Below are positions 1-12,869 of a stretch of DNA of 64,000 nucleotides, in pieces. The first letter of the stretch is position 1; every line of letters starts with the position of its first letter. Source of the stretch: Ophiodon elongatus (taxonomy: Eukaryota > Chordata > Actinopteri > Perciformes > Hexagrammidae); the NCBI GenBank assembly GCA_016806645.1, contig JACSYO010002169.1, positions 428,501 through 492,500 on the forward strand, read 5' to 3'. A program made the position numbers and the translations under genes. The notes under the pieces were generated by a model, which saw only the letters and a list, made by a program, of their open reading frames with translations, was not told the origin of the DNA and ran no database searches.

Positions 1-720
1 ATATGCTGCTATAGGCCTAGACTGCTGGGGGACAACTTAGGATACACTGAGCTCCTCTATCCTTTTCTCTCTCTCCTTCTGTATGAATTCATGTTCTATA
101 AATGCACATTACTAACTCTACTTCTTCCCTCAGAGTCTTTGTGCTTTCTCGCCTCGCAGGTTTCCACGAATCGTGGTTGCATCTGGACCCTGGTCCTGCC
201 TCCTGGTTCCTTCCGTGGAACTGCTGACGCACATTCTTTTCTATTTTACCTTCTGTATGAATTCATGCACCATAAATGCACATTACTAACTCTGCTCCAT
301 CCCCGAGGTCTTTGTGCCTTCTCGCCTCGCAGGTTTCTGTGGATCGTGGTTAAATCTGGAACCTGGTCCTACGTCCTGCTGTGGTCCTCCCCGTCACCTA
401 CTGCTACTATTACATGAATCATTTCTGCCATGTGTTTTGAACGTGTTGTAACTCTGTTATGCTGTTCATTCTGTACACATGACATCTATTTTCGTACTCT
501 GTCCATCCTGATAGAGGGATCCTCCTCTGTTGCTCTCCTGAAGGTTTCTTCCATTTTTCTCCCTGTTGAAAGGTTTTTTTTTGGGGGAGTTTTTCCTGAG
601 TCGATGAGAGGTTCTGGGACAGAGGATGTCAGTGTGTACAGATTGTAAAGCCCTCTGAGGCAAATTTGTAATTTGTGATTTTGGGCTATACAAAAATAAA
701 TTGAATTGAATTGAATTGAA
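1..720 (+). mobile_element. 3' part of an L2-like LINE (family tentative)
   Basis: Two diverged copies of a roughly 170-base unit lie at about 80-240 and 257-400, each containing the words TGTATGAATTCATG, AAATGCACATTACTAACTCT and TTCTCGCCTCGCAGG. They are followed by the block at about 520-715 (pyrimidine-rich stretch, T-run, G-run, then GTAAAGCCCTCTGAGGCAAA and GGGCTATACAAA). The end is an (ATTGA)n tail at about 697-721. This tail and block are typical of an abundant teleost non-LTR retrotransposon 3' end, which I recognise from memory as L2-like. The 5' part is cut by the window edge and no intact coding frame remains. Related tails occur at 31250-31325 and, inverted, at 35768-35850. Confidence 0.7.
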
Positions 721-3184
721 TTTAATGAGTCGGGAGTGAAAACGGGTTGTGGTGCTACATACCAAAATATCATGATGATATCTCATGAAAATCTGTGTAT
801 TGGAGCTGTAGATACCTTGCCAAAAATGACCCTATATTTGTTAAGCAAAACAGCTTTAATGTCATACCAGATTCGTTCGAGATGAGTTTGTTTGACAACA
901 AATACCACGTTTTATAGAAAAGTCCTATTTTTCTGTGCTATTGTAATACTTAACGCTAGATTGTTGATCAGTCTCATGTTGTGCAATGAAGGTTTAATCT
1001 AAAAACATATCTTGTGTGACTGATAATAATAAAGCTTACAACACATATCAAAACAAACAGCAAAGTGTTTCACAGGCAGACATAAAAAGAACAAAGGATA
1101 GCATATGAATAAATCCGAACGAGGTCTGTAAACTACAAGTAGCCTACAGATCGGATCTAACAGGATGTAACTGTTTCTGTGACTTCCTGTTTGTTCTTTG
1201 AAGGCAGCTGAAAACTGTTCGACTTGAGCACAGTTTCTTTTCTACGCCCCCTGCTGCTGCCGCCTGCTCTCGTCTACTTTCCCTGCGAGGTACAGTTCAT
1301 CTCGAACCAGCCTAATAATGCGAAAGGGACATAAAGTTATGGGACACTAAGTAGCACGCTGTCCTTGGTATATTTGTGACCAAAGATACATCACACAGCT
1401 GGTAATAGGGTGGTATTAGGGGGGAATACATTAACAATGGGCATTGTGGGAGCTGAGATCAAGCATGGCCACTAAAGTGAAATGTTCTCATCGGCTTTAA
1501 AAGCAGTGCACCCTCGACCGTGTTGCGCTATCAAGACATAACTAATGCTCTTTTGTAAGAGGGTACATATACATAGCATGTTTATAGAGAGCCCGGCCCC
1601 TTATGGAGGCTATGATTTTAAAACATAATCGAGAAAATGAGGCAGAGTATAATTAAGTTTGTTACAATTACAAGCTGGATTGCCTCAGACTCTCTGATTC
1701 TCTCCGAATTCCAGCTCTATCAGCACATTGCATCTCTTGATGAACTGAATGGAGGTTTGGGAATGAGGTTGGCACACAGTCTAACTGAGGAGTAGGAGTA
1801 CTGGACCAAACCTCTCTAAAACTGAATTGATTCAATTTGATCATGTATTGAGAATTACCAATACTGTGCAGAGCTTTTTGCCTTATATATAGCTCATTGT
1901 TCTGTTTTTTGTTGGTAAGATGGTAAGAAAGGCTGTAAAGCTTAGCACAGATGCACCGATTCCCCCTCAAGTAAACACTGTTAGCTCTCTCTGCCTTCAC
2001 TGTTTGTGCTGTTAGCATTGTTAACTGCTAGTTGCCGGTTTAGCCATCTCCATGTTGAGAGCCGTGGGAGGCAATAAATATGCTCTGAAATCCATATTGA
2101 GCAGCTTAAAGTCCCATTTGGGCTAGCATCGTAATTAAGAATGGGGACATCATCTTCCTACTTCAGCTGGTTTGATGACACGAATATTCTGTAAAATCAC
2201 CACAGAAATTATGCGTCTGTCAGTCTATTTACAGGAATAACAACTTTTACGTCAACATTCTTCAAGTACAAAGAAAATTTACAGGAACCGCTCCTACCAA
2301 CCCGCTACCATGGCATCACTGCCGTTACTTATTGCCAACAAAACAAAATAACCCAGAAAAAAAAATCTTTTCTTTACAAAGCGTCCTTGTAACTCGTGTT
2401 TCATGTATTTCATATTTAAGTGTGAACAGGTTAAGGGTTTACACTGTGTCTTCACAGTGATTAAAAGCAAAGACATAAAACAGATGGATCCAGTTTCTGC
2501 TCCACTATCAACTGCTAGATAAATGTATGGTTCGGCCATTTAGCGGATGGATGGATTGTTGCGTGCAGCAGCGTGGATGACAGTGAACAGTGTCTGCACT
2601 TTTAGGGCAGACCATATTGATTATGTAATATACAACCAGTGGCGCTGCAATGACTCCTTCTTAATTTTCTGAGAGCTGTTTGCCATTATGCTGAGACAGA
2701 CACTGTAATGGAGAGAACGAGAGGAGAGGAGAGGAGAGAGGGATGGGGATAAAGAAAGAGAAGAAGAGAGGGACAGAATGAGATTAATTCGACAGGGGAG
2801 GAGGAACCGGCTGCAAATTCATATGTGTGTGTGTGTTCACAATGTCAAATCTTCCTGCTGCTGGCTCCAGTTCTAACACAGCTTTAATCAGAGAGGAGCA
2901 GCTACTCAGTGAAATAATAATTTATGTTCATTGGGAAGCAGCCAAATTGTGCACTTTTTGATGGGTCTTCATTGCCAACTGATGCACACTTGTCATTGGC
3001 CACTTCCCAGGGTTGACTGTATGGGGCAGCAATGCATTTAGTGAAGGGAAACAACTCAGTCATTAGCAGATGTCGCGTCTAAATCGCTCGACTGCAGGTC
3101 GTCGGACTGCAATTTTGTAATCCAAAAAAAAGCTGTTGTTTCTAATGTTTGATGACAATTGTAGACTATAACAGGGCAACCGTA
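721..3184. other. intergenic, no gene seen
   Basis: AT-rich DNA without convincing exons. It has a GA-rich stretch near 2705-2775 and a short GT run near 2824-2837. ORFs here are short and lack codon bias or family motifs. Confidence 0.5.
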
Positions 3185-3370
3185 AAACTATGGAAGGATT
3201 CATTTAATTTATTAAATTTACCTTTATTTTACCAGCAAGTCCTATTTAGATCAAGAGACCTGTCTATGGTAGCAGCCATACAAAATCACAACACATTAAA
3301 ATGTATACAACATGATATACAACAATTGACAATAAAAACTGAAAAAAACAGCTGTAACACTGTGGACTCT
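3185..3370. repeat. dispersed teleost repeat fragment
   Basis: The wording around 3207-3260 (ATTTACCTTTATTTTACCAG, then CAAGTCCTATTTAGATCAAG) matches a repeat I recognise as common in fish genomes. An 88-codon ORF crosses it but has no protein motif. The family name is not assigned. Confidence 0.4.
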
Positions 3371-3737
3371 CAAGAAAAACAACCACAAGCCTCTCGCCTC
3401 CAGGGAAATTTCTAATCTAAGATATGTTTGTAGATTATTATTATGCCCAAGATGCAGAAGGAGAATGCAGTATTTTTTCTGTCAAATTAAAAAAGCAACC
3501 ACTTGGAGGAGAGTAGCTAGTAACTAGAGCTGAGACACAAAAGGGCAGAGGTAGTTTACCAAGTGTCGCTTTATAGCTACATTTTCTTTTACCAATGCCG
3601 TTGTCTGCCAGAGGTCAATAACGTCCAACCCACCAAATCATATAGAATGCGACGGAGAGTAGGAGACTTTGCGTTTGTAGTGAAACATAGAGATGCATGG
3701 TGCACTGAATCAAAGCTCCATTAGATGGAGGAGGCTG

Positions 3738-3764
3738 CATATATATATATCTATATATATATAA

Positions 3765-3798
<34 letters not shown>
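3738..3798. repeat. (TA)n/(GA)n microsatellite
   Basis: An interrupted (TA)n stretch runs directly into (GA)n at 3777-3797. Confidence 0.9.
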
Positions 3799-3799
<1 letters not shown>

Positions 3800-4040
3800 A
3801 ACATATACACGTAACACATAAAAATCTATATCTATATTTTCATGAGATGTACCAATTAAGAACAAATCTGGAGGCAAAGGTCAATTGAGAAAGAGAAAAG
3901 CCAAGAGAAAGCGAGAGTGAGACGCAGTAAAGCAGGTGTGGAAGATCAGTCATCTGTTGGAGTCGACTCATGAAGGCGAGACCAAACGTTTGTCCTATTG
4001 CGCCTTTGTAACAGATCCCCTACAACTGCATGACAGCATG

Positions 4041-4041
<1 letters not shown>

Positions 4042-4112
<71 letters not shown>
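4042..4112. repeat. (TG)n microsatellite
   Basis: About 35 uninterrupted TG units. They produce artificial Val-Cys ORFs in both frames that are not genes. Confidence 0.97.
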
Positions 4113-4115
<3 letters not shown>

Positions 4116-4788
4116 AATGTACCATGAGGAGAGAAGAGAGGTGGGACAGGTCAGATTTGAGGCACTTAAATTGATTAAAATCTCTCTCTCTTTCTCTCCC
4201 TCTGCTGCAGTACCTCCTCTCTTCCATCTCTTATCCCCCTTTTCTCCTCATCCACCCTTTCCTTCCCTCCTCTCCTCTCCTTCCCTCTCTACTCTTCTCT
4301 TCCCTCCTCCTTTCCAGAGAATGCTGCAATACACCAATCTTGTGAAAGGCAAAGGGAGAGACCAGCCAGATTCCTTCAAGCTTACATACGAAAGCGTTAT
4401 TGTTTTCGTAGGCCTCCGCCTCTCGGTTACTAGGCTACCCAAAGAACTGATTTGTGTCCGCAAGCTTTTCTGTCAAAGGTTGATCAATCAAGCTGAAGAA
4501 TATTTGAAGGGTGATTCCAATTTTGCACTTTTAAGCTGAACTGAAAGTAGTGATGAACTCAGAGAATTAACCGACTATTCAATTCGCCTCACCTTTCAGC
4601 ACTTGGTCAGTACGGAAAGTGATCCAAACAAATAAATCTGCACGACTTTGCGAAATGTTTGGTTCTGGAAGCTCAGCGACATCATTCATATACTAGTTGG
4701 TAGTTGGTGACAGCTGGTGAGCTAACCGCTAACTCGCTAAGCCGACGAGGCTAGCACTAACAGAGCACGATAGCTCTGGGAGTCCGGT

Positions 4789-4845
4789 GACCACATTGCA
4801 CCATAGTGCATGCGCCCAACACATGCACTATGGTGCAATGTGGTC
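4789..4845. repeat. perfect 24-bp inverted repeat
   Basis: The left arm at 4789-4812 is the exact reverse complement of the right arm at 4822-4845, with a 9-base spacer at 4813-4821. The arm begins GACCACATTGCACCATAGTG. It lies in repeat-like DNA rich in GCTAGC/GCTAAC words, so it may be part of a fold-back element. Transcription is not shown. Confidence 0.95.
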
Positions 4846-4859
4846 GTCAATGTGAAACG

Positions 4860-5954
4860 TAAAATGTAATTTTATTATTTCTATTATTTTAATTCTGGTG
4901 GGAAAATGGGAAAAAAAACGGAGACACCTTTTTTTCTCTCTACTGTTCTGTCCCCTTTCCCCTGGCATTTTGTTCAATGAAGTTATTAAAAATAATAAAA
5001 CCCTCCAGGCTAACGAGTTTACTAACTTCGCTAGCTCACAGGCTAAGCTCAGCTCAATTTTCTCAAGAGTTAGCGGACAACAAACCCAAAGCTAAAAGTA
5101 GAGTGAATATTGGACCAACATTCATCACATGGGCACAAGCACAACCCCAATATGATACGTATTATGCTCTGTATCAGCTGAAAGTGTGAATCATAGATGT
5201 ATGAATTCATTCCTACGAAAGTTGCTCAGTGGTGCATGAAGCAAAAAAAGTTTGATTTCAGGTTATAAAATAACCCAGACATTTTGCTATCTTCCGCATC
5301 CATTGGCCCAGAGAGCATGCACACTTTCCTTTTACCCCGCCTCCCAGCCCTTGGCCCAGTCTCGTTCTCAGGCTCATCTACATGAACTCTGATTCAGCTA
5401 TTAGGGCATTTCAAAAGGTTTAGGACCTAATGATTAAGGAGTATTCAAATGTTCGTACTGGGAAGTTGATTTATCTAAAAAAAAAAAAGAAAAAAATAGC
5501 TCTTGAGTTATGGAAGTTGCTTTACTGCTAGATGTATTACTAAGGTTTTGGAAGTGTTTCAACTGTTACCTAATGCCGTCTATGCAGATTATGAACAGGA
5601 CCTTTACTTTCCTGCACAACTGAAATGACTGCTCCCTACTTTATTTGGTAAGCAACTAGTGGTGTTTGGCTTTTTCCATGTGACCAGTTTTTTTGCTTTT
5701 TGTAACTTTTTAATATTTGACCAGTATGATTATTACAAGAAGATTGGCTTTTTATTATTTGAAGTGAATATTCAATATTACATTTTTCCCAACATTTGAC
5801 AATGTCGGTAATCATTATTTGTCTGGAGACACAAAACACTCCCACAATTTTGAGTGTGACTTCCTTCCTAAAAAGCCTGTGGGGTTTGCAGAACAGTTGT
5901 GGTCTCCATTGCCAATAAAAGCTAACAGTTGTCCTTTTACAAGCCTCGCCATGG

Positions 5955-5987
<33 letters not shown>

Positions 5988-5999
5988 CGTATATCAGTG

Positions 6000-6064
<65 letters not shown>

Positions 6065-7185
6065 GTTATATCATAATCCAATGCTTTATGTTTGATGTCA
6101 TGGTTAGACTTAGGGTATGCCAACACTACTACTGAAGCAGGTGGGCTATATGTTTATGATGTAATTATATTGCTATTTTAACTTATTTGCAGTTATTTAA
6201 CTTAATATTGTGTACAGTGACAATAGAGGTAAGATCTATGTGGGTATGTGACATGGGTATTGTGCAGGGAAGGACGCTCTAAAAAAGACTCCATTGAGTT
6301 GCATGGTGGGAAATATAGAATGCAGTGTTTTTGGAGTACATAAAGGGACTAAAAGTCTATTTATGTCTCTGCTGCGTCAATCTAGACCATTCTTTTCTTA
6401 ACCTGTCTTTTGTGAGGTCTCCCAACTTTATGGAAGTGCAATACTAAATTGCTGGAGTCACCCTTTAAGCAACACTATGGTCACATAAAGGCATAGTAGA
6501 CTAATAACAGACAGGCTTAATTTTTCAAGTATCACGACTGTTGATACATACAAGAGGCCACAAATCAATAGCCACACTTTATGTTTGAATTATTTTATTT
6601 TTTTTATTCCCATATAGATATTTGTAGCTCCAACATTTGGGTGGAGGCTATTTTTAGGCAAGGGTAGCGCTAAGCAAAGGGAAGTAAAGGGACCAGACAC
6701 ATCTAATTCCCTTATTGTGACATCTCTTATTATTATTAATGTCACTTTTTCACGTGACCACCTCCTTAAAACCACTGACCGAAATGGTGCTGCTATGAAT
6801 GGGTACAGCTATGATACCGGGAAAAAACAACAAACACAGTTCTTGAAAAATGGGAATAATAGCTTGACATTAACATTATTGACATTACTGGCTGGGTTGT
6901 GTTGTTTTTATAATCTGCTTACACATAATAATTGTAGTAATTAAGTGAAGTAATTAATACAAATAAAAAAAGCTGCTTTGTGGGGGATAATCATGGTGAC
7001 AGTGGTTATACATTTGCTTTTTAAAACTGCATGTGAAACACTAGACAGCATTTATTTATTTTTGACTTTATTGATTGACCTTTTAAGCTGTGTTGTGCTC
7101 TACCAGTAGTCCTTTGTACTTAATGCATTATAACAATTAAACAGGGGGCCCAATGTGTCTTTCTTTATTCATCACAATCAGTGGA
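4860..7185. other. intergenic, simple repeats only
   Basis: AT-rich sequence with two (GT)n tracts at 5956-5986 and 5998-6063. No exon-like segment with splice signals and a conserved reading was found. Confidence 0.5.
5956..6063. repeat. compound (TG)n microsatellite
   Basis: Two long TG tracts (5956-5986 and 5998-6063) are split by about 12 bases of unrelated sequence. Confidence 0.95.
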
Positions 7186-7189
7186 TATC

Positions 7190-8120
7190 GCCCCCCATAG
7201 CGTGGGGATATTTGGCACCAGGGCATATCCGTACTGTTCTTACAGGAGAGTCACGCGTTCTCGCGAGAGGAGCCGTCCCCACTGTGTTTACTAGCAGTAT
7301 TTATTAGCAGCAGTCTCCCCCTACCGACACTGCTTTACGGTCCGACCGAGCGAATGTTCAGTAAACGCTCTGCTGCTGGGAGGAGGTATTACCGACATTT
7401 CGTCTTTGACAGCCGGCCGGAGACTCCTCTCCTGCGGGAGCATTTCCACACGGCTGCAGACCACGGTCCGGTGTCGCTGTTCGCTGTCCGAGCGAAGCAA
7501 TAAAATTAAGAAAAATCAGCTCGCACGCCGTGGGCTCGGGTTCGCTCCGCAGTGGTAGCCAGGTAAGAGACAGCGACACTACTGCCGACCCGGCATTGAA
7601 TCTCAGCTGTCGCTCCGCATTTGCTTTCATCCATATCTTACACCGCGCGAGCCGCAAACCAATGGAGCTCGTGCAGTTTTTCTGTTTTTTTTAAACAAGG
7701 TTTCTCTCGTGCATGACTGACGCGGTGCCCTTTTAATCTTTAGTACCATGTAGCCATGGTTAATAGTCATTTATCCCGGCTCCACGGAACCAGTACCCGG
7801 TCGGACTGTGTACGTGCGGTTCTGTCGACACGGGCAGAGCGCCGCGCCAGGTCCCGTGTGATGTACTCACAATTAAAGGCTCCCTCGCTTATCGGCAAAT
7901 CCACGTAGCTCGTGGAATCTAGCGGGACGTCCACTCCGAATCAACAGGAGTGGAGAGTCTTATCGGCACACTGACGCAGCCTCTGGAAATAATGGCTTCG
8001 AGTTAAATTGGTATTGTAACTTGATTGACGCTGCGCCCTTCACGCGACAGCCCACGAGCCTGCAGGGAGAGAGCAGGTGAACGTCCTGCGAAATTGCATT
8101 TAGTTACGTGCGCACATGCG
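7190..8120 (+). promoter_or_regulatory. CpG-rich segment, possible promoter
   Basis: This segment is clearly richer in G+C and CpG than its flanks, especially 7330-7660 and 7740-8100. It contains a consensus splice donor (CCAG then GTAAGAG) at 7560-7568. CpG-dense islands with a donor are typical of vertebrate first exons. The next + strand gene is ache, about 15 kb downstream, whose ATG exon starts at a splice acceptor and therefore needs an upstream non-coding exon. Assigning this island to ache is inference. Confidence 0.45.
7340..7562 (+). other. candidate non-coding first exon (ache?)
   Basis: A GC-rich stretch ends at a strong donor (GT at 7563-7564, followed by AAGAG). The 5' limit is unknown. 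No conserved ORF is seen, consistent with a 5' UTR exon. Pairing with the acceptor at 22640 would give an intron of about 15 kb. The donor is seen in the sequence; the pairing is unproven. Confidence 0.3.
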
Positions 8121-8204
8121 CAGTTATATCTATGTTGTCCCGACATAGGGACCTTGTTAAGATAATGACTTGTATTGGACACTTTATATTGGAGTGGATG
8201 AGGC

Positions 8205-8280
8205 AATATATATATATACACTTTATATATAAAGTGTCTTTATATATATATGTTTGTGTACGTGTGTGTGTGTGTGCGCT
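8205..8280. repeat. (TA)n, 20-bp palindrome and (GT)n
   Basis: A (TA)n tract leads into the perfect palindrome ACACTTTATATATAAAGTGT at 8218-8237, a second (TA)n, and a short (GT)n at 8262-8276. Confidence 0.85.
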
Positions 8281-8330
8281 CTAGCTGGGGGAGAAGTCGA
8301 CGTGTGACGCGCCTCAATGGCCAGACGCGT

Positions 8331-9880
8331 GTTGGCTGACTGTGTTCTGTGTTGGTGTCTTCTTTCCTTCCCCCTGTCTGTCTCCATGTCTCTCACACAC
8401 GCGGACACACATGCAGTATCGGGTATGCTCGTGTTTTGGGTTTGCAGAGGGCTCAGATTGACCCCCCTCCCCCTTATAAATGCTGTAACCACAGCTGTTT
8501 ATAACACTGGGGCCTTTTCTGACACATCTCCTGCTATTTTGTGTTTCTAACTGGTTCACGTTGTCTCAACTCAACATCATCACATCGTATTTGACATTAT
8601 TAAATGCATGTTTCTTTAATCAAATAAATATTTTGAGGCGATGATAACGTGATTATTTACTGACAGCGGCGTTAGTAGGCTATGTATGGACTGCCTGCAG
8701 TAAGATACTGGATATAGTGGCAACAATTATCCCATTACAGAAGCTTCTCCCAAATTGCATATTCTGTTTAATCCCACAAACAGCTCAGTCGGCGGTGGCA
8801 GATCAGATCTCCACCTGTGCTGCATATTGCATAACAGCCGGGGCCCGTCAGGGATGCTGCACGCTCGCTGAAGTCCTCGGATAGGTGAGCCGAAGAGGGG
8901 CTATAAGTCGATGATGTGTGTGTTTGTGTGGTTGAAACAAAGTGGTCCTCCTCTCCTCCCTCCCCGCCGCTGCGGTTCACTGTAGCCTGAATTTATCGCC
9001 TCTGTAAGTCATAACAGTTAATGCAGTCTTGGCAGCTGGCAGTGCACATTTCCTCATCTGCATTCTCCAGCGGAGTGACTGCCAAAGTGTAATCAATGCT
9101 GCAGGTTTTTTACTCATTTATTAAAAGTTGCGATATGCAATTTCTGCACAGGGGTTAAGTGAATTCTGACTCTGCATTTTTTTTTTTTTTCTCTCTGGGG
9201 AGTAGGTCCACTGTGCGGTTTTGTGTTGCACTGCTTTGCTAGTTTGGCAAGCTGAAATGATTAAAGGATGAGGCTGGTGGTGTTCTAAATATTTCTTATT
9301 CTCAACAAATCCCATGAAAAGACCAATACTCAATACTGACTTCCCTAGCATGTATGTGGCACTCGGCGGATGAATCCACAATCGGTGCTCTCGTGAGTAT
9401 TTCTGGCAGCAGGATATGTTGTCCATGTGTCAATCATTTTATTTTAGGCAGATGGAGAGTATGGACTGTGAAGTGAAGAGAAAGTGGAATGTGTTGCTGC
9501 TTTTATCGATGGGTCGTCAAGCTGCTGCCATTGTTGCTGGTCTCTCTCTTTTTTGGGGGGTCTGTTAGGATCTACCGTGTTTCGCATCACGTCTTTTCGT
9601 TGTTAGAATATGTACTCATACACTTCAGTGTGTTTTCGAATGAGTAACAATTTTAAATCCGTGGAGACAAAAAACAGATTCGCCCCACTCCAGAAACTAG
9701 TTTACTTATCCCCCTTTTAAAGGGACAGTGTTAAGGTGTTGGCGGCATCTAGCGGTGAGGCTGCAAATCGCAACCAACAGAATACCCCTCCGCTCACTCC
9801 TCCCTTTCCAAGACTGCAGTAATGTGAACCGCCAAGTGCAGAAACCACGGTTACGCCCTTTCGGCTCGCTCAGAAGCCGT
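8331..9880. other. intergenic, no gene seen
   Basis: Mixed-composition sequence. Around 9290-9425 it shows, inverted, words related to the repeat at 11200-11400 (for example GAATCCACAATCGGTGCTCT). A poly-T run lies near 9177-9190. No coding exon is supported. Confidence 0.4.
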
Positions 9881-9884
9881 GCTT

Positions 9885-10290
9885 ACCCACAGACGGTATC
9901 AAAGAAGTGGACGTAGTCATCGTGACGCCAACCATCGGTTTGTGGGCTGACGTTTTGAAGGGTCGATTTCAGAGATTTGGTCGTTGCCATCTTGAGTATT
10001 TGCATCCAGTGAACGGAAGAGACTGAAGTTGGGCCACGGAGGAGTGACGTAGAGACGCCGAATACGGCTCTGGTAGTGACCTGTCAATCACAAGGTAGCC
10101 TCGCCCTAAAGCGTACTCTGCTTTATGGTCTATATGACTCTAAATGGAGCATAATTTACTAAATGAACATCATGCTGTATTGAAGAAGGCTTGAAACTAG
10201 AGAGAAGTAGAGTTATTTTCTCATAGACTTCTGTACAATCTGACTTCTTTTTGCAACAAGAAGAGTCGCCCCCTGATGGCCAGTAGAAAG
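9885..10290 (-). mobile_element. MITE-like repeat, family A copy 1 (inverted)
   Basis: This is the inverse orientation of a repeat found at 16360-16730, 21385-21710, 29262-29690 and 53318-53670. Shared words (read on the - strand) include GTCCACTTCTT, TTCAAAACG, GACCATAAAGCAGAGTACG and CAGCATGATGTTCATTTAG. It is non-coding and looks like a non-autonomous DNA element; the superfamily is not determined. Confidence 0.7.
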
Positions 10291-10294
10291 AATG

Positions 10295-10640
10295 CCAGTT
10301 TAAGACACTTCTGCATCGGCTTCACTCGTCAGTACCGAAGGTTGCCGCCTGTCCTTACCATGATGGCACTTCAGGAACAAAGAAAGTCAGATAACGTAAA
10401 CACACCAGAGGCTCTCACTAGAGACGGTGTTTGGTTTGTCCGCTCTGGGCTACTGTAGGAACATAACGGTGCAACATGGCGGACTCCGTGAAGAGGACCC
10501 GCTCCCTAGATGTGAAGGGCTCATTCTAAGCAAACGAAAACACTGCGATTCTTAGTGTCAGATGATTACACACTAAGGAAAACATAGTTCTGAATTATTA
10601 TATATTCCATTTCTGCTGATAAGTCCCATGAAAGGCTACA
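10295..10640. mobile_element. dispersed repeat with 'AACATGGCGGACTC' core
   Basis: The text around 10470-10600 (GTGCAACATGGCGGACTCCG, AGAGGACCCGCTCCCTA, then GGCTCATTCTAAG) matches a very common teleost non-autonomous repeat as I remember it. It adjoins family A copy 1, suggesting nested or abutting insertions. There is no coding potential. Confidence 0.5.
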
Positions 10641-11149
10641 CCAATGAGAACAAGATGTCAAAGTTAAGTCTCGTCAATATTCAGCACACTGATCCGTTCG
10701 TGGGTGATTTTAATATGGTAGCTGATGCCATGTACAAGCTTGGCATGCTAGCGCTGGGTAGCTTCCTCACTACACTGTGCTGCTGCAGGGGCTGTGTTTG
10801 CTGTGCAGCTTGACTTTTGACCCGCACAGCCTGTGGGCGGGTTAAGTGTCAGGACGGAAAGCAGTGAACAGTTTCATGTTGGAGTGGGCAGAAAAAGAGA
10901 CTCTGTTTCTTCTACTCTCGCTGTACGGGCTGATTCTCCACGTTAACGCTCTGCCGTCATCTGGAGCTAGACGACCTTTAAATCACGATAAGGATGTTAG
11001 GGTTTCTGCCGCCGACCAGCGCCGTCTGTGATGGCGTAAAAGAAAAGTCTGATGTCTCTTCTTCCTCTGTGTCGTAGAGCTCCATCGATGTCCTGGAACT
11101 GTTCGAAACGCATCGATGAGCCTCACCATTGCTCTCGGTTACACGTTCC

Positions 11150-11405
11150 TTCATGACCATCAACGCCCATATTTTACTTTATTCTGACTCAATCCCACAA
11201 ACACCGTCCTGCTGCCACAAATACTCACCAGAGCACCAAATATGGATTATTCCTCTGCTGAAAATAGTCCCCAATAAATGCACTACTTCCTCCTGTTGGA
11301 GTAACGTTTGTTAAAAGCTACAGTGACCAGCTGTTTATGGACTTTTTTATGAAACTATATCTTTATGATCTGGTATATATATCTATGAGCCACAGACAGG
11401 GTGGG
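11150..11405 (+). repeat. dispersed repeat, family B copy 1
   Basis: Shares with 24225-24410 the words GAGCACCAAAT, GGATTA, AATAGTCCCCA, TTCCTCCTGTTGGAGTAA, GAAACTATAT and AGCCACAGACAG. The two copies are diverged but collinear. The 24225 copy lies in an ache intron. Confidence 0.75.
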
Positions 11406-11659
11406 GAAGTTGTTTGAGTTTATTTATTTTTTCTTTCAGACATATGCTTAAGACTAGGTTTACTTATGATGAATAAAATAAACGGTTAAGTGTAATCTTG
11501 CAGAAAAATACAACACATCTTCTGCCGCCTTGTGAAATAAAAATGAATACTTCCACTTTTATTATATTGAAATGTAATTGGATAAATGACTCACTCAAGA
11601 ACCAAAATATTGTAAATGAGTGAATTTGGGTTTACACACACTTCTGAGAGGGCAGGATC

Positions 11660-11663
<4 letters not shown>

Positions 11664-11730
<67 letters not shown>
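11664..11730. repeat. (TG)n microsatellite
   Basis: About 33 uninterrupted TG units. Confidence 0.97.
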
Positions 11731-12868
11731 GGTAAGTGGCAGGGATTATACATTGCCTGATCAATAATGGAAGTAATTAGCTCAGCTGTCATGGTTTTTG
11801 CTCCTGGATTAATGAAAGAAGATTAAGCTAGAAATGCTCTAGAATGGGAGGAAAGTAAAAATATTTTTTTCTCCATTTTTGACTCCGGCTCACAGTCCCT
11901 GTCAAAGTCCAGCACTGTCAAGAAGACACGCAGGCCACCAAAGTTAAACTCAATGCAAAAGAAATATGATTTCTTTGGTCCCTGCGAGCAGATACACTTA
12001 TTGGCATGATTCCATTGAATTGAAATCACAGCAAAATGTTGCCATTCTAAAAGCCAGTGTGACCAGGCCTTCGCTGTGAAAAGCCCAACTTCAGTTAACA
12101 GGATTTGGGTTTACACGATTCCTTGGGGGTGCATCAATTAATTTGTCCCATTAGGGGGCAGATCAACTGTAAAACAGGCAGACAAACTCAAGACATATTA
12201 TCGGGTTGTGAAGTTGTTATAGCTAATATGTTAGCATTCATAACAATGACAATGCAACTTTGACATAAGTTGCATTGTTAAAGATGCATGATTGAATGAA
12301 ACCGTGTTCCAGTCGGATGAAAATACAGGTAACACATGAAACTGCCATGAAGTGCCACTTCGTTTCAGGGCCTCGGTTACCGTAGTAATAGACAGAGACT
12401 TGGAGTAAATATATTATTTTGGTGTCACAGAAAATGCAGCATATCCCTTCTTTCTAACTAAACAGATTGAAGGACGAGTGAGATGGAACACCCCCATGTT
12501 TCTGAAGGGTAGGTTTAACCCTCCAACCCGCCATTTATGGACACAGAGTTCTGGTTCAGTGTTCCCCACACAGCTCGCAGTGTGACATGTATGCTGTCCG
12601 CTGCTCTCAAAACCCTGAATATGAGGCCTAATAATAGTAGAGGAGGTTTCAGACACAGCCGTGATGATTTTAGACACTTAGAGGTTTGTTTTGTTTGCTC
12701 TCTGGTCTATTCCAGTTCATCCCGTTCTAAGCCCCACTCAGTACCCTCCTATCGCTGCATGTGTGTGTGCACGTGTGTGTGCACGAGTGTTTATGTCCGG
12801 TAATCCCGGTGTTGTGTGAAACATTAGATGGCCAAACTGCAAAATGGAAAATTCCAGTGATTCCCCTG

Positions 12869-12869
12869 C

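Noticed and set aside
4045..4539. 164-codon ORF starting in a TG repeat
   Set aside because: The start is in the microsatellite and the rest is CT-rich sequence followed by non-conserved text; no splice or family evidence.
4789..4845. microRNA precursor
   Set aside because: The stem is perfectly paired and only 24 bp with a 9-base loop, shorter and more perfect than animal pre-miRNAs; kept only as an inverted repeat.
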